Part shown: positions 1 through 17,741 of the stretch, one piece after another
How positions within the stretch are numbered: the first letter of the stretch is position 1
Layout: each line of letters opens with the position of its first letter
NCBI RefSeq assembly: GCF_025370785.1
Contig: NZ_JAMXFA010000031.1
Coordinates: 20,597-84,596, forward strand
Reading direction: 5' to 3'
From: Laspinema olomoucense D3b
Lineage (GTDB): Bacteria; Cyanobacteriota; Cyanobacteriia; Cyanobacteriales; Laspinemataceae
DNA length: 64,000 bases
Notes under the pieces: model-generated
What the model saw: only the letters and a program-made list of their open reading frames with translations
What the model was told of the DNA's origin: nothing
The model's database searches: none
Made by a program: the position numbers and the translations under genes

Positions 1-977
1 GTCATAGACAAAACCGCGATCGCCGCCCCACCCACAAAGGTTGCTACCCGTTTGTTCGGCGGGGGTAAGACCGCTTCTAAGTTGGGAGCATTCAAAGCTT
101 TGAGGGCTTCAGCACTGGAGGAATAGCGCTGATTGACATCCCGCTGCACCAGGGTATCGAGAACCCGGCTTAACTGAAGACTCACGGGTTGCGTGAGATA
201 TTCAGACCAGACCCAACTTTCCGTTTTAATGCTGTACAAATCAAAGGGCGGCAGTCCGGTTAACAAATGCAAGCAGGTGACACCAAGACTGTACAGGTCA
301 CTCCCTTGAACCGCTTGGCCTTTGGTTTGTTCGGGGGCGGCATATTCTGCCGAACCCAGGACCGTGGCGGAACTCCTCGAATTCATCCTTGTGGGATGTT
401 CTACGGTGCCAAAATCAACGAGAATAATTTTGCCATCCCTGCGGCGACGAATGAGGTTCTCGGGTTTAATATCCCGATGAATCAACAAACTGTTGTGAAC
501 AAATTTCAACACCGGCAGAACATCGGTGAGAACTTGACGAATTTTTTTCTCATTAAAGGGGCCGCTTTCAGCGAGTTCAGCGGCTAAATTTTGGCCTTCG
601 ACATATTCTTGGATTAAATAGTGACTGGCATTATCTTCAAAAGAAGCATAGAGTTCGGGAATTAGCGGGTGCTGGGTCAGTTCATCCAGAAGCATGATTT
701 CTGAGGTCAATGCTCTCGGGGATCCAGGAGTAGCCCCTCGGAATGGGGCGATCGCCTGGTCGCTTTTTCCGGAGAAAAACTGTTTAATCGCGCAACGAGG
801 TTTCGAGGGTTTGTCTTCATCGACCGCTAAGAAGGTGCGGCCATATTTTCCCTGACCCAGGAGTTCCAAGCAGCGGTAGCGGCTTTTTAAAAGCAGAGGT
901 TGCCCACAGCTAGAACAATGGTCAGCATAATGGGTATTTTCTGAATTTTGGCAATCGGGATTGATGCAATGAGTCAT
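1..977 (-). CDS. Ser/Thr protein kinase with N-terminal zinc ribbon (C-terminus off window)
   Basis: The gene starts at an ATG at 977 and runs off the left edge, so about 325 residues are visible. The N-terminus has four cysteines in two CxxC-like pairs (CINPDC and CSSCG), a short zinc ribbon seen on many cyanobacterial kinases. A Hanks-type kinase domain follows: glycine loop (LGQGKYGRTF), VAIK-type lysine (CAIKQFF), intact catalytic loop HRDIKPEN, DFG (LVDFGTVE) and an APE-type motif (AAPEQ). The last visible residues begin a hydrophobic stretch (GGAAIAVLS), so a membrane segment and an outer domain probably follow. It is predicted to phosphorylate proteins on Ser/Thr; its substrate is unknown. 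Between the lysine and helix C there is an unusual Gly/Pro-rich stretch (APFRGATPGSPRAL). The kinase call is firm; the C-terminal architecture is unseen. Confidence 0.93.
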   Translation of the reverse strand, partial: MTHCINPDCQNSENTHYADHCSSCGQPLLLKSRYRCLELLGQGKYGRTFLAVDEDKPSKPRCAIKQFFSGKSDQAIAPFRGATPGSPRALTSEIMLLDELTQHPLIPELYASFEDNASHYLIQEYVEGQNLAAELAESGPFNEKKIRQVLTDVLPVLKFVHNSLLIHRDIKPENLIRRRRDGKIILVDFGTVEHPTRMNSRSSATVLGSAEYAAPEQTKGQAVQGSDLYSLGVTCLHLLTGLPPFDLYSIKTESWVWSEYLTQPVSLQLSRVLDTLVQRDVNQRYSSSAEALKALNAPNLEAVLPPPNKRVATFVGGAAIAVLSM

Positions 978-1342
978 AATTCGCAAGCCCTTAGCACATT
1001 TAATCTATAATAAATCTTCCCAAGCATAACCTGCGTTTCCGGTGTCCGCCCGGGGTCGAATTAAATCCCGAGATCTGGGGAGTGAGTCCCTAGATTGCGG
1101 TCTTAATCCACAAGTCATGCACCCTGGAAGCGATTTCACTCCAGTCTATCCACAAGGGATTTGGGTTTGTCTGTTTTCTCTGATTTGGAGGGCGATCGCG
1201 ATCGACGACGGAATACCTTCGCCCTTGGCTGATGCCTCATCCGGAATATCCCGTTACTTTATGCTCGTTTCTCTTCAATCGCCTCCCTCATTAGGGCGAC
1301 TTTTCACCGAAGGCACTGCCTGGAAGGACGCAAGAGGTGGCT
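978..1342. other. Intergenic region, no gene seen
   Basis: About 365 bp lie between the start of the kinase and the 3' end of the ComFB-like locus. The region has HIP1-type sequence near 1192-1203 but no convincing ORF, RNA or repeat. A 112-aa plus-strand reading frame at 1042-1380 has no recognisable domain and runs into the ComFB remnant, so I do not call it. Confidence 0.5.
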
Positions 1343-1513
1343 TTATTTTGTTAAGAAATGTTGCATTATCTTCCGGTTGACCTGAATCTTTGATTCCGGT
1401 CCTCCAAAAATAGGAGTGCCTTGCTCTTTGAAACCAGGACGAACTTCTGGCATCCCCAGTTTCATCGGATTTTTGTCTTCACCAGGACGGTGGACGATGC
1501 GAATATAATCCAA
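1343..1513 (-). pseudogene. Probable frameshifted C-terminal part of the ComFB-like gene, or a separate 40-56 aa ORF
   Basis: Immediately 3' of the ComFB-like stop codon the sequence stays open in another minus-strand frame to a TAA at 1343-1345. It encodes a protein-like peptide containing LDYIRIVHRPGEDKNP, then MPEVRPGF and IFGGPESKIQVNR. The codon choice and the direct continuation suggest this was the tail of the upstream protein and that a frame break near 1515-1530 separated it. Alternatively it is a small independent gene starting at the ATG at 1465 (40 aa) or the TTG at 1513 (56 aa), but neither has a clear ribosome binding site. No family is recognised for the tail alone. Confidence 0.45.
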
Positions 1514-1524
1514 GAGTGATGGGG

Positions 1525-1977
1525 TTATTGCAGAGGCATCCCATTCTGTTCAACCCACTTGGTTCGAGCGTAAATTGCGAGTTCATCCCACTGACAGGAT
1601 ACCGGACTCGCTTCCCCCGGGGTCGGTTTGGATTTACCTTCTTTACTGGTGGTGTAGGGACGGGGTTTGAGAAGATCACAAAATTCTGGGGGTGGAGTTT
1701 TCAGCACCTTGGGCAGAATAACGTGGATACCTTCATGAATTAAGCCTTCCAGATGGAACTGTTCGGAAGACCCTAAGCACAATCCGATCGCCGGGCGATC
1801 GTCCCCGGTGACCACATACAGATTAGGGACTCGATTCAAAATATAGGCAATGAGTTCTAACTGAAAATCCGAGCCGTCGATCACTCTTTTATATAGAGAA
1901 TAGGGATAAGTTTTTAAAAGGCAATCGACTCTATCTGATACCAATTTTAACGTTAAATTTACCAGTTTTTTGTCCAT
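1525..1977 (-). CDS. ComFB family protein (late competence/c-di-GMP receptor type)
   Basis: The core MDKKLVNLTLKLVSDRVDCLL, then YPYSLYKRVIDG and ELIAYILNRVPNLYVV, matches the ComFB fold, in which an amphipathic helix is followed by the 'alaLNrLPP.YV' signature. ComFB proteins of cyanobacteria have been reported to bind c-di-GMP and to affect type IV pilus functions; a role here is inferred from family only. I prefer the ATG at 1977 (150 aa) over the upstream ATG at 2073, because homology begins there. The C-terminus ends at WVEQNGMPLQ, apparently early, because a sensible continuation lies in another frame just downstream (1343-1513). A diguanylate cyclase is encoded elsewhere in this window (17.7 kb). 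Confidence 0.75.
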   Translation of the reverse strand: MDKKLVNLTLKLVSDRVDCLLKTYPYSLYKRVIDGSDFQLELIAYILNRVPNLYVVTGDDRPAIGLCLGSSEQFHLEGLIHEGIHVILPKVLKTPPPEFCDLLKPRPYTTSKEGKSKPTPGEASPVSCQWDELAIYARTKWVEQNGMPLQ

Positions 1978-2073
1978 AATTAAACCCGTCAATTCCTGAA
2001 TTGACAGTCTGTGGTTTTCTTCTTTAAAATTTTTACCAAAATTGACCAATTTCCCAAGAAGTTCACCCCGCAT

Positions 2074-2603
2074 CTGGCAGAATGGACCAGCCCGGATAAA
2101 AGCTCAGAAATCTTACAGCCTTGGACGGCCCAGACTTCAACCCATAAGCTGTTTTGCCGAGGAGGGTGAAATCCCTGAAGTGGACAATCAAATCGCTTAA
2201 GCCTATTTTGCCATTTTTTATCTTTAGTTAGCCTTAAAAATTGTAAAAATAAAATAAAAGTTTAGGATTACTCTAATTTTTTCCATCAAAACTTAAGATT
2301 TTTTTAAGATGCTCACAATTACCCTTGAGGTTTTCAAATTTTACCCCGGGTTGATCTGAAGTCAAAAAACGCAGCCGGTTGGGAGTTGGGGTTCGTGGGG
2401 GGGAGGAATACATTTTGGGTGGGGTTTTGGCCCTAGATTTCGGACCCGAGGGGGTGGGATTCCCGTATTTAAGCAAGCAGAAGGGAAGAATGTCCTGGCG
2501 ATCGCACCCCCATGAACAGTCATCTGGGAGTCAGATTCGGCATACTAATAGATAGAGATCATCCAACCCATCCCAAACCAACGTCTCAAAACCACCAAAG
2601 ACC
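2074..2603. other. Intergenic region between divergent genes
   Basis: This 530-bp region separates the ComFB-like gene (minus) and the DUF3172 gene (plus). It holds an AT-rich part (2200-2345) that could carry promoters for both and a G-rich stretch (2385-2465, several runs of four or more G) with G-quadruplex potential. The minus-strand 67-aa frame at 2273-2476 looks like a by-product of the G-rich tract. No gene is supported. Confidence 0.5.
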
Positions 2604-3098
2604 ATGTATCGAAAACCAAAATCCTCGTCCCCCTTTAACTACACCTCCCTCGCGATTTTAGCTGGGGTTTTCGTGTTGGGAATCGGGATCGGTATTGCCT
2701 TTAGCTCTACCGCCAACTTTAGTCCAGAAAACGTGGCATCGCGGGAAGTCATCGATCGCAGCGCCCCTAACCCGGAACTCTGCATTCAATATGGAGCCAG
2801 TGCGATGGTGATGGATGCTCGCATCTTCGTCACCCTTAATCCCTTCAATGTCTATATATCCCAGCCCAAAATGCAGCCGGGGTGCGTACTGCGAACCAAT
2901 ACCTGGAATATTCTGGAGCAACGCAAACTGGTCACTAACGATCAGGTCCGTGACTGCAAAAATCGCATGAACACCTTTGGATTCACCGGCGCCTTGGAAA
3001 ATACCCCAAGCATTAGTTGCATTTATCAGAATGACGCCGCTGGAAATCTGTTCTTCCAGGGATCTGGAGGCACCCCCGCAGAAACTGAACGCTTTTAA
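2604..3098 (+). CDS. DUF3172 family membrane-anchored protein
   Basis: This is a 164-aa protein with a short polar N-terminus, one strong transmembrane or uncleaved signal segment (about residues 14-35, LAILAGVFVLGIGIGIAF), and an outer domain. The outer domain has conserved-looking cysteines (PELCIQYG, PGCVLRTN, RDCKNRMN and SISCIYQ). Overall it matches the cyanobacterial DUF3172 family, whose function is unknown to me. Four cysteines outside the membrane could form disulfides. It is a single gene, closed by a strong terminator at 3129-3158. Confidence 0.8.
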   Translation: MYRKPKSSSPFNYTSLAILAGVFVLGIGIGIAFSSTANFSPENVASREVIDRSAPNPELCIQYGASAMVMDARIFVTLNPFNVYISQPKMQPGCVLRTNTWNILEQRKLVTNDQVRDCKNRMNTFGFTGALENTPSISCIYQNDAAGNLFFQGSGGTPAETERF

Positions 3099-3128
3099 GG
3101 CGCAGTTGAATTTTGCGTTTTATAAAGG

Positions 3129-3160
3129 AAAGGACGCGGAGGTTGTTCCGCGTCCTTTTG
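3129..3160 (+). terminator. Intrinsic terminator after the DUF3172 gene
   Basis: A perfect 12-bp stem (AAAGGACGCGGA at 3129-3140, complement at 3147-3158) encloses a 6-nt loop and ends in TTTT. It lies 31 bp after the stop codon, and the minus-strand AMIN gene ends at 3200, so it may serve both convergent genes. Confidence 0.85.
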
Positions 3161-3199
3161 CATTTTGAGCTGTGTTCATCCCACCTTTCTGAGGAAGGA

Positions 3200-4717
3200 T
3201 TACCGCCAATGTTCACTTAAACGCACTGGGAGAAGTTGTCCGGGTTCGACAATAGCGGCGACATCGGAACGCAGAAGGGAGGTGACTGCACCAGCGGCGG
3301 CACCGCCTAATAGAGGCCCTCCAGCTAAACCCCCGAGGACTGCCCCAGCAACGGCCCCTAATGCGGAGTAGCTAATCGTTCTTCTCTGGGAAATATCGCG
3401 ATTGCCGTCGAGGGGTTCCGATTCAGCGAGGAAGGGGATGGCACGACCTTTGAGGATGATGGATTGGGTCTGAAAGCGGATTTGGCCTTGATCGCGCACG
3501 AAACTGCCAATCACTGGTGTACCAACGGGGGCCACTAATTGGCCGGTGCGATCGTAAATGTCGGAATACACCAGCAGGACTTCTTGTCTGGGGAGGCGGT
3601 CTTCTAAGGCGATCGCCACGGAACCCGGATAGTTTAGAACCAAGACGGTTCCGGAAGAGAGCAACACATCCGGGGGAATATTCGTAGCGACTTCCTCCGG
3701 CATGGATGGGGGAGTTTCATCGGTTACAGGTTCGGGAGGAGTGGCGATCGCCCCGGTTGTGGGCAGGGGTTGTCCAAAGGCGAGGATACCATCAGTCTCT
3801 GGATTTACGGCGGTGGGTGTTTCAATAGCTGGATAGGTTGGTGGCGGTGAAATTTCTGATTCTACAGTCACTGGAATCGGGGTACTCGGCGCGATCGCCT
3901 CTTGAACCGAGGCACTTTCCACCGGGGGAACCGTGATTGTGGGGGCGCTATTTACACCCGTTGAGGTTTCCACCGGCAATTCAAAGTCTAAATCCTCGGT
4001 TACTTCCAGCGATCGGGCATCTTCCACAGGGATATTTAATTCTGAGAGTTGTGGAGGCGGTGGCGGTGGCGGCACATTCAGAATGGGCATTTGCTCCAGT
4101 TCTGAGTTAGCGTTAAATTCCGCCGATTCCAGGGTGGGTGCGGGCAAGGAAATAGCTGGGGGCTGATTCGCCGCAGATTGGGGTAACATCGGCAGGGTGC
4201 GAAGGTCCCCCCTCGATTGCGTGCTCGGTTCTGTTACTGTGGTGGGTAGGGACTCGGCCAATTGCACCGCCGGACGGACCACCCAGCGATTGCTTTGTCC
4301 GATCGCCGTGACGGTGACGGCATTGGCGTCGAGGGTAACTCCTGGTGCAAATTCCATGACAATTCGGGTGAGCCCAGATTCCATTTGAGCAATCCGAATT
4401 TCCCGGACAGTCCCTTGATAAGTTTCGGCGCTGGATTGTACAGGATTGTCGCCACTGGGGATATCGATCGCAATCCGCAGGGGGTCGGTGAGAATGGAAT
4501 AGTCTGGGGTGACGCCCTCGGGGACGGTTATTTGCAGTTCGTTGGTATAGGGGTCAAATTCCCAGATTCTCAGTTCCGGTGCGGAGGCGATCGCCGGGAT
4601 GGGGGAACGCAAGGGGAGATCGGAGGCGATCGCCAACCCTACCCTAGGCATGGAACTACAGAAAGTCGTCACTAACAGGACTGAGGAAAACCGCCGCGCT
4701 AATCTGGCTTTGTGCAT
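3200..4717 (-). CDS. AMIN-domain protein with TrbI/VirB10-like C-terminal domain
   Basis: This is a 505-aa exported protein. Residues 1-30 look like a signal peptide (hydrophobic LLVTTFCSS, then a small-residue region). Residues about 47-125 form an AMIN domain (LRIWEFDPYTNELQITVP, IRIAQMESGLTRIVMEF), a module known from PilQ secretins and amidases that binds periplasmic or cell-wall targets. A long Pro/Thr/Glu-rich linker follows (about 130-345, including seven consecutive prolines). The C-terminal 150 residues (YPGSVAIALEDRLPR, APVGTPVIGSF, then a Gly/Ala-rich hydrophobic hairpin) resemble the conjugation TrbI/VirB10 family C-terminus. A cell-envelope structural role is inferred. The stop is close to the terminator at 3129-3158. 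Confidence 0.8.
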   Translation of the reverse strand: MHKARLARRFSSVLLVTTFCSSMPRVGLAIASDLPLRSPIPAIASAPELRIWEFDPYTNELQITVPEGVTPDYSILTDPLRIAIDIPSGDNPVQSSAETYQGTVREIRIAQMESGLTRIVMEFAPGVTLDANAVTVTAIGQSNRWVVRPAVQLAESLPTTVTEPSTQSRGDLRTLPMLPQSAANQPPAISLPAPTLESAEFNANSELEQMPILNVPPPPPPPQLSELNIPVEDARSLEVTEDLDFELPVETSTGVNSAPTITVPPVESASVQEAIAPSTPIPVTVESEISPPPTYPAIETPTAVNPETDGILAFGQPLPTTGAIATPPEPVTDETPPSMPEEVATNIPPDVLLSSGTVLVLNYPGSVAIALEDRLPRQEVLLVYSDIYDRTGQLVAPVGTPVIGSFVRDQGQIRFQTQSIILKGRAIPFLAESEPLDGNRDISQRRTISYSALGAVAGAVLGGLAGGPLLGGAAAGAVTSLLRSDVAAIVEPGQLLPVRLSEHWR

Positions 4718-4927
4718 GGCTTGTTAACAATTAGGTTAAAGGGATTTTTACGGGGCTAGGTTGAGATTTGAGATGCGGTTAGAGATAAATTAAATATTAA
4801 GAGTTTAAGGGACCGGACAAGGCACTCGCCTTTTGGGAATTGAGTTAAACTCTTATCCCATTTTTCCCTGTTTGTCAAGCGGTTAAATTCACTAAATTCT
4901 GTTGCAATGGAACCGGAGTATTAAGAC

Positions 4928-5158
4928 TCAGGAAAAATTTCGCCCCTTGCTAAACATAGATAGGAGCAGCGCCCCTACAATCATCCCTAATCCGGTACTT
5001 GCGGCTAAGACAAGACCCACGGGAAGCTGAATCGAACTAAATCCCAAAAACAGCAAGGAAACCGGGGTAGCATTTTGGACCGAAACTAGGGCAATTGTCA
5101 CTACCCAAATCGCGGCGATCGCACTCACTAAGGTTGGAATTAATTTGGTAATTGGCAT
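4928..5158 (-). CDS. LapA-domain (DUF1049) small membrane protein
   Basis: This 76-aa protein has two transmembrane helices (LVSAIAAIWVVTIALVSVQN and LPVGLVLAASTGLGMIVGAL) separated by a short loop, the layout of the lipopolysaccharide assembly protein A (DUF1049) family, including the typical VQN...VSLLFLG motif. A GAGG ribosome binding site sits about 9 nt before the ATG at 5158. LapA family members act with LPS assembly in proteobacteria; in cyanobacteria the role is unproven. It lies directly downstream of the phosphohexomutase gene, 68 bp away on the same strand, and could be co-transcribed. Confidence 0.8.
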   Translation of the reverse strand: MPITKLIPTLVSAIAAIWVVTIALVSVQNATPVSLLFLGFSSIQLPVGLVLAASTGLGMIVGALLLSMFSKGRNFS

Positions 5159-5226
5159 AATGTTTTAACCTCTTTTACAGCAACAAACGGCAGGGATTTA
5201 CACCCCCGCCGTTCCCTGGAAAATTA

Positions 5227-6666
5227 CTACGCAGCAACCGGAGCCAGTTTATCGATTTTGGCCTGCATTTCTTGGCCGACTTTTTGGAGTTTTTCGGGAG
5301 AATTTGTTTCCATATAAACCCGAATCAAAGGTTCCGTTCCCGAGGGACGGAGTAACACCCAGCCACCATCTTCAAGATAGAGTTTAATCCCATCTTTGCG
5401 CCCAACTTCTTTGACCTGAATTCCCGCGACTTCTGTCGGGGGATTTTTCAGGTAAGCGTCGAGAACTGCTGCTTTGTGGGCTTCGGTCAAATGTAAATCC
5501 AGACGGTTGTTATAGAGAGGACCGCCCGCTTCGGCGATCACCTCTTCCACCAATTGACTCAGGGGTTTACCGGCGAAAGCGACTGCTTCAGCGACCAACA
5601 TATCAGCCAGAATGCCATCTTTTTCGGGGATGTGACCCAAGATGCTCAAACCGCCGGATTCTTCACCGCCGATGAGCACATCCGTTTCCCGCATTTTTTC
5701 CCCAACATATTTAAACCCAACAGCGGTTTCATATAGGGTTAAACCGTATTTTTCCGCCAGGTTATCGAGCAAATGAGTGGTGGCAACAGTTCGGACAATT
5801 GCGCCTTTTTTGCCTTTATTTTGGAGCAAATGCTTTGCTAATAATAGCAGGATGGTATTTGGGGTAAGAACAGTGCCTTTCTCATCGACAATCCCGAAGC
5901 GATCGGCATCCCCATCGGTTGCCAAACCCAAATCGGCACCATCTTTTTTGACTGCATCTACCAACTCCACCAGCATTTCCCCTTTGGGTTCGGGCATTCC
6001 TCCCCCAAATAGGACATCGCGCCAAGTGTGGAAGCTTTCGGTTTCGCAACCGCAATGGTCTAAAACTAGGTCTAAATAGCCCCGGGAAGTGGAATACAAT
6101 GCATCATATTTGACCTTGAGTTTCGCCTTGCGAATGGTATCCACATCCAGCAACGTGTAGATGAATTCCAAATAAGCGGGTTTAGGGTCAAAAATGGAAA
6201 TTTTATCGGTATTCTTACCCGAGGGCGGTTCATCCGATGCCTTGGCAATATTTGCCACAATGGTATCGGTTATTTCTGGGGTAGCAGGACCCGCATAATC
6301 GGGGATATATTTAATGCCACAATAAGGGGCCGGGTTGTGGGATGCGGTGAACATCAACGCACCGGCAGTATTCAGATGGCGGGCATTATAAGCAATTACC
6401 GGAGTCGGACAATCCCGGTCCGTCATCTTGACAGTCCAACCCAAATCTACTAAGACTTCCGCCGCTGTTTGAGAAAATTGGTCGGCTAAAAAGCGGGGGT
6501 CATAAGCAATTAAAACGGGTTTATCTTTACTGTAGGCCGTTTCCAGATAAGCGGCGATCGCCCTCGTCACCTTCCGCACGTTGGCAAAGGTAAAATCTCG
6601 GGCGATAATCCCCCGCCATCCATCGGTACCAAATACGATTTCCTCTGAGGTGCCTGCTGCACTCAT
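5227..6666 (-). CDS. Phosphoglucomutase/phosphomannomutase family protein
   Basis: This is a 479-aa alpha-D-phosphohexomutase of the COG1109 type. All four signatures are present: the phosphoserine loop TASHNPAPYCG (about residue 108), the metal site TDGDADR (about 254), the sugar-binding loop GGEESGG, and the phosphate-binding RPSGTEPLIRVY near the C-terminus. FGTDGWRG at the N-terminus is also typical. It interconverts hexose 1- and 6-phosphates and feeds glycogen, exopolysaccharide or nucleotide-sugar synthesis; glucose versus mannose versus glucosamine specificity cannot be fixed by eye. I start it at the ATG at 6666 (MSAAGTSEE), because the eight extra upstream codons lack homology. A degenerate relative of this family is fused to a nucleotidyltransferase at 56.8 kb. 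Confidence 0.92.
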   Translation of the reverse strand: MSAAGTSEEIVFGTDGWRGIIARDFTFANVRKVTRAIAAYLETAYSKDKPVLIAYDPRFLADQFSQTAAEVLVDLGWTVKMTDRDCPTPVIAYNARHLNTAGALMFTASHNPAPYCGIKYIPDYAGPATPEITDTIVANIAKASDEPPSGKNTDKISIFDPKPAYLEFIYTLLDVDTIRKAKLKVKYDALYSTSRGYLDLVLDHCGCETESFHTWRDVLFGGGMPEPKGEMLVELVDAVKKDGADLGLATDGDADRFGIVDEKGTVLTPNTILLLLAKHLLQNKGKKGAIVRTVATTHLLDNLAEKYGLTLYETAVGFKYVGEKMRETDVLIGGEESGGLSILGHIPEKDGILADMLVAEAVAFAGKPLSQLVEEVIAEAGGPLYNNRLDLHLTEAHKAAVLDAYLKNPPTEVAGIQVKEVGRKDGIKLYLEDGGWVLLRPSGTEPLIRVYMETNSPEKLQKVGQEMQAKIDKLAPVAA

Positions 6667-6751
6667 GTTTGCTAGTCTCTCTGAACGCACTTCACCCTAA
6701 TAGTACAGGATTTGTCCTTGGTCATTTGTGGTTCGTCCTGGGATGGGGTGG

Positions 6752-15436
<8,685 letters not shown>

Positions 15437-15740
15437 CGTCTAAATCTCTCGGGATGCGAATGGATAAATTAGAATCTGCTAAAAATCGACAGAGTAAATG
15501 CCAATTCGTTCCCCTGATGGCTGGATTTTGGAGCTATTCCACCCAATTGGACAAGGGGTGCAAGCTAAGGGGGTTAATTCACTCCGGAATCTGAGGAATG
15601 AACGACAAGCTGCACCCCCACCTCGTCCTCTCGATAGAGGACAATTTTAGTAGATAGTTCTAGCCTATCCGGGTTCTTGTCCCATCGCTTCCGTAAAATT
15701 ACGGACCTTCCCCGCCGCCAAAGTGGTCTTCACGATAACT
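15437..15740. other. Upstream region of the FHA-CHAT gene
   Basis: About 300 bp lie between the start of the giant gene and the end of the CHAT relic. The promoter of the large gene should be here. I see no ORF or RNA. Confidence 0.4.
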
Positions 15741-16101
15741 TTACATTGGGTTGCTCGACTCCGGATTGCCAATCTCAGTAAAACTGGAACCCACGTAAGG
15801 CACACAGAGATTGACGGGTTTGTTTTGCGGCAAAGTTGAGCAAAGAGGAATAGGAGGGAACTGAACAGCCCAGTATAAATCCCTGCCGCTTCCAGTTCCG
15901 AGGCGATCGCAGCAATCAGCCATTGATACAATGGGGGGGGCTGATTTTAAATACAGTGTATTTCCCTGATTCCGAGGATGAGTGAGACTACGCCGAAACA
16001 GGAGGGGTCAGTGGATAACTTTTTAAGGCGGTCAGTTCAAGACGGTTTGGGGCATCGCTTCCCCTTGTGGGATAACGATGAGCCATTCTAATTGATGACT
16101 G
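15741..16101 (-). pseudogene. Decayed CHAT-domain gene remnant
   Basis: Reading the minus strand across three frames gives pieces that align in order with the CHAT domain of the neighbouring gene. HQLEWLIVIPQGEAMPQT corresponds to SQLELILFTADGQPIRKT; FRRSLTHPRNQGNTLYLKSA to FRSELTNPRRLNSKSYLKSA; YQWLIAAIASELEAAGIYTG to YNWLIAPIASDLEAAGINTL; and, after a large deletion, PYVGSSFTEIGNPES to [14 protein letters not shown], ending at a stop at 15741. The catalytic His and Cys segments are missing and at least two in-frame stops interrupt it (after PQTVLN and before the FRRSL segment). It is therefore non-functional and probably came from an earlier copy of the CHAT gene. Confidence 0.8.
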
Positions 16102-16150
16102 CCCTAGGGGGGAATCATCGAGGGAAATCGCTCAATGATTCGCGGGTTAC

Positions 16151-17741
<1,591 letters not shown>

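Noticed and set aside
1042..1380. 112-aa plus frame near the left end
   Set aside because: No domain, overlaps the minus-strand ComFB tail, starts in HIP1-rich DNA.
2273..2476. 67-aa minus frame
   Set aside because: Driven by a G-rich tract and low complexity (Pro/Ser/Lys); no ribosome binding site.
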